Of a stretch of 64,000 nt of DNA, positions 1-10,878 are shown one piece after another. Position 1 is the first letter of the stretch, and each line of letters begins with the position of its first letter. Source of the stretch: Tigriopus japonicus (lineage: Eukaryota > Arthropoda > Copepoda > Harpacticoida > Harpacticidae); NCBI GenBank assembly GCA_010645155.1, contig JAAGOF010000109.1, forward strand, positions 1,625,898-1,689,897, written 5' to 3'. Position numbers and translations under genes: made by a program. Under the pieces are notes generated by a model. The model was given only the letters and a program-made list of their open reading frames with translations. It was not told where the DNA came from and searched no databases.

Positions 1-102
1 AGTAATGCTAATTTTAATTGATTACTTTTTCAACAGTAATGGTAATTTTAATTGATTACTTTTTCGAAATTAGTGGTAAATGTTATTGGTTACATTTCCG
101 AA
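1..102. repeat. 34-bp AT-rich tandem repeat, 3 copies
   Basis: Three consecutive 34-base units begin at 1, 35 and 69. The first two are nearly identical (agtaatgNtaattttaattg then attactttttc) and the third is diverged. The array is cut by the window edge. Similar taattgtaatt-rich DNA recurs at about 2400-2830. Confidence 0.7.
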
Positions 103-1100
103 AGTAATGAATGGCCGCACGTGCTAACGTGTTCGTGGGGGGGTAATGACTAATGCCTTGATGAAGACCCACTACGTTGATTGATTGTTACTAAGAACCT
201 CTTTTTATTGTGCTAAATTCCTTTGATAGCCTTTTGAACGGCTTTTTTTATTATTTTTTATTTTTAAAACAAACGTCTTTTACTTTAGGAAGACCTCCAG
301 GTTCGTATTTTATGAACCTGGAGTCTACGTATTTCGTCTCTAAAAAATTTCGTAGTATCAATGATCCTAATCATCCGGAAATATTCTTGACAACAAAAAC
401 GTTTCCACTTACGAATTATACAACCCTTTTCACTTGTGAGAAACCTGGTTCCCTTCAAACCAATATGAAGCCTTTCTTTAGTGCCAAAAAGAAATGGCGT
501 GACAAACAGTTGTGTTGGTGATTGTGCTTCGAACAAAATACACAATGTGAGCACTTTTCAATCCACTCAAAGGTCTCGTGAACCTTTCTGAAAGAGAGTT
601 TAATCATAGAGTTCCAAAATTTTGAGGGCTGAATAAGAGTGTTTTTATGAACAAATATGTACCCTCCTTTCATTCAAGATATGCGTGCTTGCTTCAATTT
701 GTTACTGAGTTAACTGATATCAGTACCTATAGATGTTGTGATGCCTTTAAAAAAATATTGGTTTTAGAGGAAGAATAATCGGTAAAGAAATAATAAGAAT
801 TTGCAAATCTGCTGCTTGTGAAGCTCTTTCACAAAGATGTTGACACGCACAAGTTGCGCACAAGTGCGCAAGTTCTCTTCAAGGAAAGTGCCTTTCACAC
901 ACAAAAATGGGTATGGGAATGTACAACCAAAACTTGTATAGCTTTCCCCTATTTAGTGTTTTGGTTATCTTTTCAGTCTTTATCAGTTTTGCCAAATCAT
1001 GTTCAATAACAAATCCATGACAATGCTAAGTGGAATTTACCAATTGCCTACTAAATTCTGAGCGATTAAGAGAAGCAACAGAAGTGCTTGAAAACAGGTG
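103..1100. other. Intergenic, no gene recognised
   Basis: No coding region or mobile element could be recognised. The only structure noted is a perfect short inverted repeat at 295-323 (ctccaggttc, 9-base loop, gaacctggag). Open frames here are short and resemble no known family. Confidence 0.5.
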
Positions 1101-1334
1101 TCATTCAGGCTTTTGTACACGAGATTTGAGCCTCGCCTGGCCAGCAAAGCCAGCCATCACATCGTCCAAATTGTTCCGATAGGCAATCTCTTGTCCGATA
1201 TCAGATTGGTGCTCCGTCTGTGGGTGTGGAATAGCGTCTAAAAGTTTCCTTGAGAAAGGTCGGGGAGGAGAATCGAACCTGGGACCTCTTTCACTATAGG
1301 AAACTGCGCCAACCACGACACCACGTCTCCTCCC
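1101..1334 (-). mobile_element. tRNA-derived SINE
   Basis: On the minus strand the element starts near 1334 with GGGAGGAGACGTGG. It carries an A-box-like TGGTTGGCGCAG and a B box GGTTCGATTCT (about 1268-1280), and then runs into an unrelated body of about 150 bases. The first 75 bases can be laid out like a tRNA, with the 3' CTCCTCCC pairing with the 5' GGGAGGAG. Promoter boxes plus a non-tRNA body are what a tRNA-derived SINE shows. Target duplications were not identified, so the 3' limit is approximate. Confidence 0.6.
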
Positions 1335-1775
1335 TTTAGATTAGAGCATTGTCAAGAGCTATTGCAAAAAGCAGCGCACCTACGCTGAAAATGCTCAAAA
1401 ATGGTAGTATGGTTTCAATGATTCATCTTCAATGATGTTGATGGCCACTCTAAAGATTTCTAACTCTTTCCTAACACTATACACAGAACTTCAAAAGAGA
1501 AAGCAAAAGGGTTACCAGTATCACCCCGTCCATGTTTGCTCTGATTGGAATTGGTAAAGAGTGATTTATTTGTGTTCCTTTGCTAGAAAAAAACATTACC
1601 CGTATAATTTGGCCCCTTATTTCTGTAACGAAAAACAAGTGCAGAAACAGAAACGGCACGAACTGAATTGAAATGAAATTCAATTACTTTATGAAACTAA
1701 TTGTAATCATACCAACCCACTTTACAAGGGTTGTGTAACAGTAATTCAAAACAGAACAGTAATTCATTGGTAAAT
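1335..1775. other. Intergenic, nothing recognised
   Basis: No gene, repeat boundary or RNA could be supported. Confidence 0.4.
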
Positions 1776-1860
1776 CAATTTTCATATAAACATTAATTAT
1801 AGAAACTATATTAATCATTAACTCTCTTTAAAGGGAATCCCATTCTTTGTAGCGGTATTA
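1776..1860 (+). mobile_element. LINE 3'-end fragment
   Basis: This is the same sequence, in reverse orientation, as the 3' ends at 45572-45700 and 42890-43150. The shared signature is a segment with attaactctctttaaaggg followed by aatcccattctttgtagcgg. The two minus-strand copies also carry residual codons of a LINE ORF2 C-terminus. This copy keeps only the untranslated 3' terminus. Confidence 0.55.
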
Positions 1861-2399
1861 AAAAATCCGTCCCCCCGACACCCCCCGAAAAAAAGCTGAT
1901 AATTTCGTGGCTTCACTGCTTAACTGATTCTTCGAATGAACAACCTTATCAGGTTTCATGCCGATTGAAATCCCAAACACCAATAGGGTGGAGAATAGGA
2001 AAAAGCATTTAAGCGAAAAGGCACAAAAATGTCTTGTAATGTGTTTGAACCCATTCTGGGTTTGTGGTTGCCTTTGAGTGGTATCCCGGAAGTGACAGAC
2101 TTCAGCCAGAAAATGTCTTACAACGACATGGTTCAAGATGAAGGAAAAGGTAAAATTCATTTCCACCGATGAGTCGCGCTCAGTCGCCTTGGACCAATTA
2201 GTTAAACAACCAGATTTAAAATTCAAACTCATGTTGTGTACTTCACTGATGAAATGATTTTTTTCTTTATTTTCAAAACAATGACGTTGCTCAAAGACAT
2301 TTTTGTCTATTGCTTAGGACATTCCGCCAACCGAAGTTCAATAGGTTTCAGTTAAAATAAGCACCTCAAGTTTTCACATTTCACATTCATAGACAGGGA
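1861..2399. other. Intergenic, nothing recognised
   Basis: A 124-codon open frame on the minus strand (1858-2232) has no recognisable family or splice context and is not called. Confidence 0.4.
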
Positions 2400-2830
2400 G
2401 GTGGACTCCTGACCTGAGATGTAATTGTAATTATATTCCCATGTAATTGCAATTTTAATTGATTGCATTTAAAATCAAATCTATGTAATTGTAATTTATT
2501 ACATTTTTACCATTTTGCCAATGTAATTGACATTTTTCAAGGACAAATTACCATCTAAAATACATTTTTACTCACGTAAGAAGTTCATGGCCTAATCATC
2601 TCGCAAATTTTACCCCATCTTTCCAATACTTTTCACTACGTAAATTGATTTTTTTCAAAGGTCACAAGTTTTTTATACTCTTTCCTCATTTTGCACTTAA
2701 GAAGAAAGGAGTTCAATTGAATTTCAAAAAAATGTAATTGAAATGCAGTTCAATTATTTTACGAAAGTAGTTGTAATCGAATACATTTGAAAATAAAGTA
2801 ATTGTAACTACTTTTGAGACCAGAGCAGTC
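2400..2830. repeat. AT-rich taattgtaatt-type degenerate repeat
   Basis: Multiple imperfect copies of gtaattgtaatt and gtaattgcaatttaatt occur in both orientations. The composition is like the tandem array at 1-102 and the DNA around 1670-1760. This is probably a diverged AT-rich repeat rather than functional DNA. Confidence 0.5.
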
Positions 2831-5717
2831 ATAATTTTGATCAATTACCAGGACTGGGAATTTGATGCTTTAGTTTAGTTTAATGCTTTGTTATAGGTTC
2901 AGAGGGCTTAATTGCATTTTTCTTTGCATTTTGGAGACTTTTTGGCAGAAAAAAATGATTTCAAGAGTGGTTTGTGGACCAAATATTATTTTCAAAATCA
3001 TTTAAAATTTGATCGAAATGTGAATACGAAAACAAATGTTTTTTTCCCATCTCATGTTTTTTAATTTGATTTTGTCTGATACAAACTTCGGAAGATGTGG
3101 TTTCTTGACCAACAAAGTCCCCACTCTACTTAGTGTAAGGATCGCAGGTTTACGCATCTTAATAACTGACGAATGCCTAAAAGGGAGAGATTTGTTACGA
3201 AATTTAGTCGGTTTTTTTCAAAATTAGAGTTCGATAATGGAATTGACAAAGACTTCAGTTCTGGCAATGAATAATGAACGGACTGAATTTGTGGAAATTG
3301 TTGCCCTCGGTTACAAGTCTCTTCTCTGAAGCCTTTTCATATCGACAAGCAGAAAAAAATCCAAAAATAAGTTAATTTGGTGCACAAGAGACAAAAAATT
3401 GCAATTTCTAGCCCCATAAATCTTGAATCGACAACCGCGGGTCGACAACCCCGACTTTAAGAATTCGCAAAAACATTACTAAATACCAATGAAAATTAAT
3501 TTTATTTGCAATTTTGTCAATTTTGTAGGACATTTTAGGTATCTTTTATTTGCATTAAATTTCCAGGCCTATTAACTACATTTTAGAAATAATTGGCACA
3601 AGTCTGGTGAACCCAAAGCAGAGAATGGACAAGTGCAAATTGCAGGTTCTTGACTGCTTACGTATGATGTTATTATTGTGAGACCTCCCTCCTTGCTATA
3701 ATGGACCAGTTTGGGCAAGGTTTGTGACAACTTTTTTCTTTCCGCTGGGGCCAACTTTCTTGTCTCCATAGTGGTAAAATGAGAGAGTTCTTTCATTCAA
3801 ACATCTCTACGAATGCTTGTAGATGGCTGATCACACAAATGAGCACAATTTTTAACGTCCAAGAGACAAGTATATGCTGTCAAATGATTATTTTGAAGGA
3901 TTGTTGTCAAAATATTGAATGATTAACGATTTAACACACTGTTCACCTGGTTTTGGAACAACTTACATAAGGGTAGGATTCCGGTCAGCCATGGTTCCAG
4001 AGAGTTCACATAGAGCACATAGCACATCACATATTACATAATTTGCAAGAGCTTTGAATGAAATTTCACACTAAAATAAGTGAAAATGGTCTTCATTGAT
4101 GTTTTCAGGTACTAATTGTTGCTATTTCAATGATTTTGTTACTTTTGACCACAGGAAACAAAGAGCAAATCCATGAAATGAATTCACCTACTAATTTGCA
4201 CCATATGGTATGAATTTAGACAAGCTCAATATCCAATGGATGAAGAAGTACTCAAAAAATATGCCACACCCCAAGGAATAAGCGGCAATTGAAAAATTGT
4301 TGATTCATTGCATCTAAACATGTCCAGAAAATCTAAGCCAAACAAGCAAATATTAAATAGGAAATTCCAGATGATGCCTAAATATCACCAAAGAGTGGTT
4401 TTAACTTCATGGATAAATCCCATTGCAACTTGTGTGGAACTTGCACCAAACAGAAGCATGATGCAAAATTCAAAAATTCTTTATAATATGGAAAATATCT
4501 GTTATCCTTAAACATCTTCCTGTAAATCAAATTGGCCTTTTTAAAACTTGATGGGCTACTGTCTAACCCTCCATGTAAGTTGTCCATAGCAAGAGAATTC
4601 CCTGGACAACTTGCATGGAGGATAAGAGAGTTGCCTATCAAGTTTTTCAAAATGTCTAACTTGCATTGGCAAGAAAACCAAAATGTCACGTAAATTCAAC
4701 TGAAAGAGACACTATGGATCAGGACAAGTAGTCGGTTCTTAAACAAGACGTCTAGTACCTGACCCATGCTTTACATATCTTTGAACATTTTCTTTCCCTC
4801 AAATATTCTTAGGTAATTTTTTGTAGTGGCAGTTTAAAAAATGTCGAATGCTTTGGACTTTAACCACGACTTCAGCTCAAATCAACACTACTTAATTAAG
4901 TTCATCGATCCTATTGGGGAAAAATCATTTTGGACTAAAACATGTAGCTTTCCGAGACTGTAAAGGTGCATAATTATTGACTCTGGTGTTCGATTGAGAT
5001 AAAAATTGGTTGTCACAATCTTGGTCATAAAAGATTAAGCTTCTAAACACATCACCTTGATTGGGATTCAAACTGTATTGAATTGGCTACTTGCAAAATG
5101 TTTTTTTTTTTAGTTTTCTAGTGAAAGTGATTGATTGCGTTCGAGGAAACAATAAATATTTTATTCATTTCTTGACATCAAATCTTTGTCAAACTCTTGA
5201 AATTTAATCTCATGACCACATTTTCGACGTTTCCTTCGACGCTCAATAAGTCCAAAATTATTAAATGGCTCATTCATAATGTCGCTCAATCAAGCTTTGG
5301 TTGGGGGACATTTAATTAATGGAAAATCGATGTCCGTCTGTGTCCTCGTTGTCTCCCAAGGAGTAGTTCATATCCATCTCAGTCAATCAACTTAATCGAG
5401 GTGCACGCTAGGAAAGGGGATTTGTGGTAAAGTACTCTTAGCGATTTTAGCGATGTCTTCTTTTGAGGCCCACAATGACTATCTTGTTGATCAATGATCT
5501 TGGTCAGCTTTTACCGGAAGCCCTATTGTCGTTCAACCGTAAACTCAAAATGGCGTGGTACTTGGTGCTAACACGCAGGCCCAAAAATAGGCTTTCAAGA
5601 AGTCTTGGCCCAAACAGTTTTGGTGGACAATAAGGTCTCCTTCCTTACTATTAGATGGTCAAGATTAGACATTACTCGTGGGAAACTATTCACGATTAAG
5701 ATTTATTAATCTTCTCT
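2831..5717. other. Intergenic, one hairpin, no gene
   Basis: No gene recognised. The only structure is a palindromic segment at 4541-4647, listed separately. Open frames are short. Confidence 0.4.
4541..4647. repeat. Imperfect palindrome (hairpin MITE-like)
   Basis: The left arm (aaaacttgatgggctactg, then ccctccatgtaagttgtcca) is mirrored by the right arm (tggacaacttgcatggagg, then agttgcctatcaagttttt), with about 20 bases between arms. Its size and symmetry resemble short foldback MITEs elsewhere in the window. No target duplication was established. Confidence 0.55.
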
Positions 5718-5722
5718 GTCAC

Positions 5723-6104
5723 TGTAGTATGCCCGAGTGTTGTGAATGACTAGATGTTTTATTCAGAAAGGGCAAGGTTTATATACAAGAATATATATGA
5801 CTAGAGCTATGAAGAGTAGAGCGGGAATACTACATCTCCCCCTTCCGGGGGGGCATGAAGTTGAAAACATGCATAAGTTAAATTAGATATATCACAGAAG
5901 GGTTAACATACATATCACAGATTTACAGATTCCAGATTTGGGAGCGTAGGTTCGAATCCTACCGACTGCGCCATGTAGTATGGCCGAGTGTTGTGAATGA
6001 CTAGATTTTTTATTCAGAAAGGGCAAGGTTTATATACAAGAATATACTGTATATGACTAGCAAGAGCACGAGCAACCATGTGAGAGTAGAGCGGGAATAC
6101 TACA
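5723..6104 (-). mobile_element. Complete TRIM (miniature LTR retrotransposon) with tRNA-Ser primer site
   Basis: Two direct repeats, 5723-5834 (112 bp) and 5974-6104 (131 bp), both begin TGTAGTAT and end ATACTACA, the TG..CA form of LTRs. The element is flanked by a perfect 5-bp target duplication GTCAC (5718-5722 and 6105-6109). Read on the minus strand, the 5' LTR (5974-6104) is followed at once by TGGCGCAGTCGGTAGG, a primer-binding site complementary to a tRNA 3' end including CCA. A purine tract GGAAGGGGGAGA lies immediately before the 3' LTR. There is no coding capacity: the internal part is only 139 bp. It must have been mobilised by the enzymes of another LTR element. The LTRs differ by an indel near their middle (aagagcacgagcaaccatg in one only). 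The element is 382 bp, a typical TRIM size. Confidence 0.9.
5926..5973 (+). other. Extended primer-binding region matching the tRNA-Ser 3' half
   Basis: On the plus strand this stretch reads as the 3' half of a eukaryotic tRNA-Ser: CAGATTCC, then GGGAGCGTAGG (variable arm and T stem), TTCGAAT, CCTACCGACTGCG and the post-transcriptional CCA. It ends exactly where the LTR begins. An ordinary primer-binding site matches about 18 nt. Here the match runs through the T arm and variable arm and, with a small change (AGATTT for the expected CTCT), into the anticodon-stem side. The CCA shows descent from mature tRNA rather than from a tRNA gene. The tRNA identity is from memory of arthropod tRNA-Ser and was not searched. 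Confidence 0.8.
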
Positions 6105-6206
6105 GTCACTAAGGAGAACAACATGAAAGGTAAGACATGTTGAGGTCGAGTAAAGAATGTTAGCCCATCAGAGTTGAGCCTTAGAAGAGAAAGAAATGCT
6201 TAAAAT

Positions 6207-7150
6207 TAGGGACAGGAACTTTAGACAAATAAACGTATTCGTCTTTTTTCGTCTTTATTCGTCTTTTTTAACCATATTCGTCGCGACAAATTTATTCGTC
6301 TTTTTTCGTCTAATCCGGCAATTTTACTCAACTTTTTTCGTCTGATTAGGCAAAAATGGAAATNNNNNNNNNNNNNNNNNNNNNNNNNNNNNNNNNNNNN
6401 NNNNNNNNNNNNNNNNNNNNNNNNNNNNNNNNNNNNNNNNNNNNNNNNNNNNNNNNNNNNNNNNNNNNNNNNNNNNNNNNNNNNNNNNNNNNNNNNNNNN
6501 NNNNNNNNNNNNNNNNNNNNNNNNNNNNNNNNNNNNNNNNNNNNNNNNNNNNNNNNNNNNNNNNNNNNNNNNNNNNNNNNNNNNNNNNNNNNNNNNNNNN
6601 NNNNNNNNNNNNNNNNNNNNNNNNNNNNNNNNNNNNNNNNNNNNNNNNNNNNNNNNNNNNNNNNNNNNNNNNNNNNNNNNNNNNNNNNNNNNNNNNNNNN
6701 NNNNNNNNNNNNNNNNNNNNNNNNNNNNNNNNNNNNNNNNNNNNNNNNNNNNNNNNNNNNNNNNNNNNNNNNNNNNNNNNNNNNNNNNNNNNNNNNNNNN
6801 NNNNNNNNNNNNNNNNNNNNNNNNNNNNNNNNNNNNNNNNNNNNNNNNNNNNNNNNNNNNNNNNNNNNNNNNNNNNNNNNNNNNNNNNNNNNNNNNNNNN
6901 NNNNNNNNNNNNNNNNNNNNNNNNNNNNNNNNNNNNNNNNNNNNNNNNNNNNNNNNNNNNNNNNNNNNNNNNNNNNNNNNNNNNNNNNNNNNNNNNNNNN
7001 NNNNNNNNNNNNNNNNNNNNNNNNNNNNNNNNNNNNNNNNNNNNNNNNNNNNNNNNNNNNNNNNNNNNNNNNNNNNNNNNNNNNNNNNNNNNNNNNNNNN
7101 NNNNNNNNNNNNNNNNNNNCAGTTTTATTCGTCTAAACTTCCTGTCTCTA
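6207..7150. mobile_element. Non-autonomous hAT-like element, TAGGGACAGGAA family (copy 1, gapped)
   Basis: The left end is TAGGGACAGGAACTTTAGAC and the right end is the inverted GTCTAAACTTCCTGTCTCTA. The flanking octamers CTTAAAAT (6199-6206) and CTTATAGT (7151-7158) match at 6 of 8 positions, as for a decayed 8-bp target duplication. Many TTATTCGTC and TTTTTTCGTC motifs fill the visible ends. Most of the interior is an assembly gap. Confidence 0.75.
6364..7119. other. Assembly gap (756 N)
   Basis: This is a run of N inside the hAT-like element. The gap probably reflects the tandem motif content seen in the ungapped copy at 27083-29190. Confidence 0.99.
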
Positions 7151-7158
7151 CTTATAGT

Positions 7159-7592
7159 ACAAAAGTCCGCTGGAATTTTGACATATCAGTTTTTCATTTG
7201 TGGAAAGTTGACTTGGAGGAAAGCCAACATCTCACGTATTGATTTTGAATTAGTTCTTCTTTCAAGTCATAGTTTTACATATGAAGAACAGTTCGGATAA
7301 TTTTGCGAGAAAAAAGACATGAATGTTTTCAAAAATAGAAAAAAAATCAGATAGTTTGGAAGAAATGTCAAATATGTTCAAATTTTTAGTCATAACAAAA
7401 ATATTCTTCTACGTTGCATTTGCGATATTCAAAACCAATTAATATAATCTGTTTTCAATAAGTTTGAAGGGTGCCCAAAATTTGTCAACATATACTTTGT
7501 AAAGCGAGAAAAATGACAAAATTGAACGCACATTTTTGGCAATAAATGTTCGAAAAGGAAAATAATCCATTGTTTTTCCTTCTTTTCCTTAG
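7159..7592. other. AT-rich intergenic, nothing recognised
   Basis: No gene or repeat boundary is visible between the hAT-like element and the foldback element. Confidence 0.4.
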
Positions 7593-8108
7593 CCAATGGA
7601 ACGTGCACAATGGTTCCTTAAAGTGACTGCTTTGAATCATACTGCAGGCGGTAAAATAGGGCCATTCATTGGCTGTGCTGTGTTGCTTAGCCCAATTTAG
7701 CAAATCCAAAACATTTCAATTTCAGCAAGTTTTCAATGAGTTAAGAAAATGAGATACACGAAGTCACACATTCATGTGAGACTGAGAGAGAGAAGGAGTA
7801 AAAAACTATTTCATTTCTCTTTATGGGATTTTTTTAAATAATCATATAATTCCATGGTGTCCAGTGAACAAATATGTATCTTTAAATTATGTTTTGGATC
7901 GTCGTTAAGTCGTTTGTTGCAGCACCTGAAGGCTTTCTCAAGAGCTTTTTCTTCAATGACCCTAAAGGTGATTTTGTATATTTTTGACCCAATTCCAGCC
8001 AAGGTGTCTTAACGTGGAACATCAATCTCCAGAACAACCAACAGCCCTGTTTTATCGCTTGCGGTATGATCAAAAACACTCACTTGAGCAACCTTTGTGC
8101 ATGTCCCA
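7593..8108. mobile_element. Foldback element, GGTTGCTCAAGTGAG family
   Basis: The left arm (gtgcacaatggttcctt, then gcggtaaaatagggcc and ggctgtgctgtgttg) is the diverged inverse of the right arm (ccaacagccctgttttatcg, then ctcacttgagcaacctttgt and gcatgtccc). The interior (7800-8000) matches the interior of the element at 58151-58816. Other pieces lie at 31015-31150 and 33500-33970. It has no coding capacity. Confidence 0.65.
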
Positions 8109-8292
8109 TTAACGCATGGAGACCTTGTTTAATGAGTTTGGATCCGTTGGTAAACTAAATTGACAATTGAAGTTCTTTTTCCTCTTTTTGCATGCATCAC
8201 CCAGTTTCAACTGTAATTAACCACCTCATCACTAATAATGACAAAGTAATTAACAGACGAAAATTTTATTTGGTTTGGTGTTTGTAATTTTA

Positions 8293-9659
8293 TAATACGT
8301 CCCGAAAAATTTAGCTACACTAGAAAGGTATTCTGATGCTATTAGGGTGTACACCATTGAACAATTTGATTTACCAATGCAATCACCCTTGAGCTTAATA
8401 CAAGTTGATATTCTTTGGGGCATTCTTGTTATTAGCTTCTTCAAAGTGTTGGGTTCAATCTCTGACCAGGCTTGTTTTGCTTGTAATTTGGGGTGGTTAA
8501 GGCTGGTGGCACCAGGCATCTTTGCCAGCCTTTGCTTCAAGATTGACCAAAGATTTTCAATTGGAGACAGGTCAGGTGAATTAGGTGGCCACATGGCCTT
8601 TGGCTGAAGCCCAGGAAGGTTATTTTGGCACCACATTTGGGCATGGTGGGAGGTGTGGCTGGGCACCCTATCCTGTTGAAAAATCGCAGAGTACCTGATG
8701 CTCACCATTCTGCTTGCTAAAAGCAGGCCTTTCCTGGCCGTTTTGGTGAAGGCATCCAAGCATGGGCCAGCAAGGATCTTCTCCACATAGTATTGGGCCG
8801 TCACACGCTCATTTTTTTAATGAAGTAAAGCTCAGACAGACCCTGAGCCGTCATCATTCCCAAACCATGACAGACTTAGGGTGTTTCACAGTTTGTTGGA
8901 CGGGAACCTCGGCGCTAGAATGCGCCCAGATTCGATCAGTTTTGGCATTTGTTGGCTGAAACAGATGGATGGGACACTCATATGAGAAAGACACCCGTCT
9001 CTTGTCATTACCAATCCATCCCTTCCGATCCTTGCAGAATCTTAGCCTTGCCAGCCGTTGAGCACTTGTGATTTTTTGCCTTTTTGGTCTTCGATTCAAG
9101 TTAAGGTCAAGCTTATCCTTCATGTAACGGTGCACACATTATTTGGAAGTTTTTTGACCATTTGCAGTAGTTTTGCCGCTAAATTCGCTGTGGAACGGTA
9201 TGTCTTGCCCACTGACTTGGAGATGATAATCTTGACCACACAGCTAAGGCCAAAAGGCAGTCCTGTCCTTGGACGATTGTTACGGCTCTCCACTCTCTCA
9301 ATTTTTTTCTTCCACATAAAACGGTATTGGGGGACACCTTGAGAGTCTTGACTTTGATTCTAATGGACATTCAAGCCTCAAGCATGCCAAATCCACGTCG
9401 CCACACCTCCCATCGTCCAAGTGACTGATGTCCGAACATTGTAATTTCCAAAAATATTTATGGCTTTTCAAATGCGCCCTATTGAGGTTTGTCTTTGTGT
9501 CAGAGGATGTTAAGCAGGTTGTTCAAAACCGGTTGAGTTGGCGTAACATTATTTTGGTAAACGAAAAATTGTTAACTTGTCCTCTTCACAGGTCCTCGTC
9601 AAAGAGTGTGACCATATCTTATTGAAAATAGAAGTAGCTTAAACTTTCGGGACATACTG
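8293..9659 (-). mobile_element. Tc1/mariner-superfamily transposon with decayed DD37E transposase
   Basis: The terminal inverted repeats are AATACGTCCCGAAAAATTTA at the left and the matching inverse of CAGTATGTCCCGAAAGTTTA at the right. They are bounded by TA dinucleotides (8291-8292 and 9660-9661), the target duplication of this superfamily. The 1,367-bp interior holds a broken transposase gene read on the minus strand. Confidence 0.85.
8300..9370 (-). pseudogene. Decayed Tc1/mariner transposase (DD37E spacing)
   Basis: The pieces run in order down the minus strand. An N-terminal DNA-binding part lies at about 9120-9317 (IISKSVGKTYRSTANLAAKL). The middle is at 8854-9135 (QKITSAQRLARLRFCKDR and VQQTVKHPKSVMVWE). 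The catalytic C-terminal part, 8250-8804, holds FQQDRVPSHTS and WPPNSPDLSPIENLW. Between the second Asp (QQD) and the catalytic Glu (PIEN) there are 37 residues, so the spacing is DD37E rather than the DD34E of classical Tc1. The first catalytic Asp, expected in an FSDEC-like motif, reads FSYEC, and the pieces lie in different frames. This copy cannot be active. The last frame runs out through the terminal repeat, so the true stop is lost or further upstream. Confidence 0.85.
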
Positions 9660-9661
9660 TA

Positions 9662-10590
9662 CCGTAGGTGCTCTCCGAGAACCCCTCGACATTAGGCAGT
9701 CATTAGCTTAGAATATTTCATGTTTTAGAGCCTCTTTCTGGTTTCATGGCTTCTTTTTTTCTTTTCCTTATCCTGCATGCTCTATATAGCAATTGAATCA
9801 CGGAAATTTGACTAAGTACATCTAGTTTATTTGTATTCTTGGAGGTTTACTCTTCCGGTGGAAACCTCCTCTCTCTTTGCTTTAGGACGGATAAAATGTA
9901 CGATAAATAATAAAATGTGCCTCTCTTATAGGCTTTGCCTTAAGTGGTCAACATAAGATACACGTTTCGAATTCTTTATAACAATGCACCTCAGTCATCA
10001 GTTTGGTTGTAAAAATAAAGTTCGTATAAGTGTGTACAAAAGTATGTAATATCCTCTAACTCCACTGTTAATCAACAAATTATCAATTAATTTGAACACA
10101 ACAGATGTAGAACTAAGCTCTGAATATGTATTGAATACATTTGTCACTACCAAAAGCACTTTTAACATATTTTATACCTCACTCTATTAAAAAGCCCGCA
10201 ATAAATGAAAGTTGTTTCACTTGAGTTCCTCAGTTCGAAATGAACCTCCGAATGTTTGGGAATTTCCATAAATCCTTGATAACAATATTAAGTAAGTATT
10301 GTGCAAAATTGAGACATCTATGGATTTGAATGTGGACCCTTGAATCTACAATACAAGGCTCGTCATAGAATAAAAGACGTTTCTTTTCTTGGAACATGTT
10401 TTACACCTCAAATATGTTCCAAATGTGATTTCTGATGTACAGTAGAGAGCTTTTTAAGAATCCCTCTAGGAGACCATAACCGAATACACCAAAAGGTAGA
10501 AATTTGATAATTACTACGACGGCTCCCTTCACAGCAAAACTGAATTGGATAACCGTTTATTAAGACAGGTTCGTTTGCCCATGAAACGAG
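9662..10590. other. Intergenic, nothing recognised
   Basis: No coding or repeat signal could be supported. Confidence 0.4.
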
Positions 10591-10597
10591 CGAGCGA

Positions 10598-10624
10598 AAA
10601 GTGATAAATGTGGGTTGTCAGTTC
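10598..10624 (+). promoter_or_regulatory. Possible core promoter (TATA-like + TCAGT initiator)
   Basis: GATAAATG is followed about 15-20 bases later by TCAGTT, the arthropod initiator consensus, about 30 bases before the ATG at 10651. Both motifs are short and common, so this is suggestive only. Confidence 0.25.
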
Positions 10625-10650
10625 TTAGCACCACTTTGAGAAAGTAACCA

Positions 10651-10878
10651 ATGACGACAAACACTATTTCTTGCTTGAGCAACATCTCCGATATTTTGTT
10701 TTTGTGTCTAATATTGATCTCTGGAGTACTGCTATCGTCAGCAGTGGATGCCGATGGTTTAAGCGAAAATATAGCTTGTCTTGATGTTTATTCAGGCAAA
10801 AGACCATCACAACCACTTTTAAATTACGTGACCAAATATTTGGTTTTGGAAAGCACTTTCATTTGCTCCAAAGTTTAA
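10651..10878 (+). CDS. Possible small secreted peptide precursor, 75 aa
   Basis: I do not recognise this ORF. It starts with ATG in a favourable context (aaccATGA). Residues about 12-31 form a strongly hydrophobic stretch (DILFLCLILISGVLLSSA) like a signal peptide, with plausible cleavage after Ala31 or Ala34. The remaining ~40 residues contain a Gly-Lys-Arg at 49-51, the pattern used for dibasic cleavage and C-terminal amidation in neuropeptide precursors, and two Cys. A TCAGTT initiator-like site (about 10618) and a GATAAAT box about 20 bases before it precede the ATG. It could be a complete short gene, a first exon, or a chance frame. No homologue comes to mind, and codon-level support is weak. 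Confidence 0.35.
   Translation: MTTNTISCLSNISDILFLCLILISGVLLSSAVDADGLSENIACLDVYSGKRPSQPLLNYVTKYLVLESTFICSKV

Noticed and set aside
210..521. 103-codon plus-strand ORF
   Set aside because: Low-complexity Phe/Tyr-rich start, no family, and overlapping open frames on the other strand. It fits chance in AT-rich DNA.
1101..1316. 71-codon minus-strand ORF that looks protein-like
   Set aside because: It lies entirely inside a tRNA-derived SINE, so the coding look is a by-product of the repeat.
5926..5973. tRNA gene fragment as a genuine tRNA-Ser gene
   Set aside because: Only the 3' half is present, CCA is encoded, and it abuts an LTR in the position of a primer-binding site.
6356..7300. 314-codon frame on the plus strand
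   Set aside because: Almost entirely assembly-gap N. The readable end is transposon sequence.
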